DNA of 64,000 nucleotides from an uncultured Bacteroidales bacterium (GTDB lineage: Bacteria > Bacteroidota > Bacteroidia > Bacteroidales > Paludibacteraceae), in NCBI GenBank assembly GCA_902782665.1, contig CACZOA010000039.1:1-64000 (forward strand). The letters run 5' to 3'. The notes under the pieces are model-generated. The model was not told the origin of the DNA and searched no databases. It worked only from the letters and a program-made list of their open reading frames with translations. Position numbers and translations under genes: made by a program. Positions 62,217-64,000 of this stretch are shown here, piece after piece; the stretch's first letter is position 1, and each line of letters begins with the position of its first letter.

Positions 62217-64000
62217 ATGAGCTCTATTAACATTAAACTGAAATCACTCTTAGTGTTTTTAGTATTTTCTTTTGTCACGCTATCAGTTTCGGCGAAAGAT
62301 GTTATTTATGTGAAGTCAGGGTCCAGTGGAGACGGTAGTTCCTGGAGTAAGGCAGTTGGAAACATTCAGCAGGCTGTAGATTCGGCTGCGAAGAAAGGTG
62401 CTGATGTTTGGGTAGCAAAAGGAGTCTACAAAAGTGATTCCTCAGCTGTCGTTTTCCTAAAACCTGGAGTAAATCTTTATGGTGGTTTCGTCGGTAATGA
62501 AACCTCATTAGCAGCAAGAGATACTGCGACTAATCCTACTGTTTTGGATGGAAACGGAAAAATCCGAGTTGTTAATCAGGAAAAAGATTTTGCTGATGCG
62601 TCTGCGGTTGTGGTGGATGGTTTCACAATTCAAAATGGAACAGCTGATTATGGAGGTGGAGCATATTTGCGTAAGAATTCCACGATAAACAACTGTATTA
62701 TAAAAAATAACACAGCTACGAAATATGGATTAGCAATTTGTGCGTCTTATGCAAAGATTAAGAATAGCATTGTTTGCAATAATAGTTCGAACAATGCATA
62801 TCGAACAATTTATTTGTATAATTCAGAGATGGATAGTTGTGTTGTGAAAAACAATACAGCTTATTATAGTTCAGGTATATGTGTTGATTCATATTCTAAG
62901 GTGTCAAATTCAAAAATTGATGGCAATAAGAATGTGTATTATTACAATGAGGCCCCATTATATTTGTACAATCATTCTAATGTGATCAATTGTGAAGTCA
63001 CAAATAATTATGGACGTAATGGAGGAGTCTATGCTTATAACAATAGTGTTGTCAAGAACTGTTCGATTTCAAACAATGTGAGTACATATAATAGTGCTGT
63101 ACATATTGATTATTATTCAAAGATTGAAGATTCTGAAGTATATGGTAATAAGGGAACTGATTACGAAATAGTGTATGTGTATAATTCGTCTTCAATGAAC
63201 CGTTGTAAGGTGTACAATAATGTGGTTGAGAAGAATCATAATATTGTAAATATCCTTAGCTCATCTTCACTTTTAAATTCATTGATATATGGCAATAAAA
63301 ATGTTAATGCCTCTTCTACACCACTTCGTATTCACAATTCGAAGATGGTGAACACCACTTTTGCTGATAATGAGACGGGTGCATCGTATGCATGTGAATT
63401 TAACAGTGTCTCTGTGACGAATTCGATCATTGTCGGTACAAAGTTCACAAAGGCGTTCCAAAACTATTTAAGTTTGAGTGGAACAAACACTTTCTCATAT
63501 TCTATGATTGAAGGCGGCACCGCAGGCGAAGGTAATATTACAGGTTCAAAGGAGTTTGCCGCATTTACAAATCCCGACAAAGGAGATTATTCACTTTCCA
63601 ATAAATCTTATTGTGTAAACAGAGGAAAGAATGTTGAAGATACTATTGATTTGTTGGGAAAATCCAGAAAGCAGGGTGGAGCTGTGGATATGGGAGCGAT
63701 AGAATCTCAGTATGAAAAAGCAACAGTACCATCTTTAGGTAAGGTCATTTATGTAATGAAAGGCTCGAAAGGTGATGGTACAAGTTGGAAGTCAGCGTTC
63801 GGAGATATCAGTGAGGCCATAAAAGTAGCAGCATGTGATGGTAAAAAACATGAGATCTGGGTTGCTGCCGGGACATATTATGGAGATACAGTTTCTGGAG
63901 CATCTGCAATATGTTTGGAAAAAGGTGTAAGTCTGTATGGAGGTTTCGAAGGAAAGGAGACAACACTGGCAGCAAGAGACACTGCGAAGAACCCAACGAT
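62217..64000 (+). CDS. Large secreted parallel beta-helix protein (partial, runs off the window)
   Basis: The frame stays open from ATG 62217 to the end of the window (594 complete codons). A signal peptide (LLVFLVFSFVTLSVSA) is followed by VIYVKSGSSGDGSSWSKAVG, the opening of choice-of-anchor Q / pectin-lyase-fold proteins, and then many Asn-rich rungs (NNCIIKNNTATKYG and similar). A second copy of the opening module starts at about 63739 (VIYVMKGSKGDGTSWKSAFG ... AAGTYYGDT), so the protein is built from repeated beta-helix domains. A GTG at 62208 is an alternative start. It is probably a T9SS-exported or surface adhesin-like protein or polysaccharide-binding protein; the deciding C-terminus is outside. 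Confidence 0.8.
   Translation, partial: MSSINIKLKSLLVFLVFSFVTLSVSAKDVIYVKSGSSGDGSSWSKAVGNIQQAVDSAAKKGADVWVAKGVYKSDSSAVVFLKPGVNLYGGFVGNETSLAARDTATNPTVLDGNGKIRVVNQEKDFADASAVVVDGFTIQNGTADYGGGAYLRKNSTINNCIIKNNTATKYGLAICASYAKIKNSIVCNNSSNNAYRTIYLYNSEMDSCVVKNNTAYYSSGICVDSYSKVSNSKIDGNKNVYYYNEAPLYLYNHSNVINCEVTNNYGRNGGVYAYNNSVVKNCSISNNVSTYNSAVHIDYYSKIEDSEVYGNKGTDYEIVYVYNSSSMNRCKVYNNVVEKNHNIVNILSSSSLLNSLIYGNKNVNASSTPLRIHNSKMVNTTFADNETGASYACEFNSVSVTNSIIVGTKFTKAFQNYLSLSGTNTFSYSMIEGGTAGEGNITGSKEFAAFTNPDKGDYSLSNKSYCVNRGKNVEDTIDLLGKSRKQGGAVDMGAIESQYEKATVPSLGKVIYVMKGSKGDGTSWKSAFGDISEAIKVAACDGKKHEIWVAAGTYYGDTVSGASAICLEKGVSLYGGFEGKETTLAARDTAKNPT

Overview
This 64 kb window is from the chromosome of a Bacteroidota bacterium, most likely a fibre-degrading member of the Bacteroidales from a gut or rumen-type habitat. 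The evidence is the Bacteroidota-type promoters (-33 TTTG, -7 TAnnTTTG) in front of many genes, A-rich leaders in place of Shine-Dalgarno sites, type IX secretion (T9SS) C-terminal domains on several exoenzymes, and family members typical of the phylum (large LptD, DUF4296 lipoprotein beside lspA, DUF4954, zinc-less DksA). No tRNA, rRNA, insertion sequence, prophage or CRISPR array was seen.

Layout. 1-8.6 kb is housekeeping: prfC, lptD, a DUF1294 membrane protein, glyA, a LOG-family gene and ribD. 8.7-18.3 kb is a xylan/cellulose island: a GH5 endoglucanase divergent from CE4-GH8, GH11-CBM6 and GH11-CBM6-GH8 enzymes. 18.5-24.7 kb holds an ankyrin protein, groES-groEL and an operon of DUF4954, a small protein and a DegT aminotransferase. 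25.0-26.7 kb is an AlbA/Schlafen-type ATP-binding regulator with an unusual repeat system. 26.8-36.2 kb encodes envelope or secreted proteins: WG-repeat, SUMF1-like, a membrane J-domain protein, a carboxypeptidase-regulatory-domain lipoprotein and two LRR-like proteins. 36.3-41.4 kb is an AraC regulator divergent from a TolC-HlyD-MFS efflux operon. 41.5-47.9 kb is an operon of a hypothetical gene, clpS, clpA, aat and a GH9 cellulase. 48.0-52.4 kb has dksA, a cryptic cluster of three micro-ORFs, an HXXEE protein, a beta-carbonic anhydrase, a GNAT acetyltransferase and a 2-hydroxyacid dehydrogenase. 52.7-59.1 kb is a second xylan island: GH30-CBM6, CE1-CBM6-GH43-CBM6 and an esterase. 59.3-64.0 kb has a DUF2974/bPH pair, lspA with a DUF4296 lipoprotein, and the start of a large beta-helix protein.

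How the genes work together. The two islands encode secreted enzymes that together cover xylan: backbone cleavage (GH11, GH30), removal of side groups (CE1, CE4, GH43) and shortening of oligosaccharides (GH8), with GH5 and GH9 for beta-glucan or cellulose. They carry CBM6 modules and T9SS anchors and have no susC/susD pair, which points to surface or secreted multimodular enzymes instead of a Sus-type locus.

Two observations stand out as possibly undescribed. (1) The AlbA/HATPase/winged-helix gene at 24965 has five copies of the octamer GACGGATT around its promoter, spaced 21, 31, 21 and 42 bp (one DNA face). The same octamer recurs, exactly every 21 bp and in frame, inside its own coding region. 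(2) On the minus strand at 48754-49132 there are three tandem micro-ORFs (23, 26 and 38 codons) for related single-span membrane peptides. Each is preceded by the same leader of about 28 nt, and the set is bounded by a good promoter and a terminator. A third point of interest is the clpS-clpA-aat operon, where ClpS and the first ClpA ATPase domain have changes at key residues.
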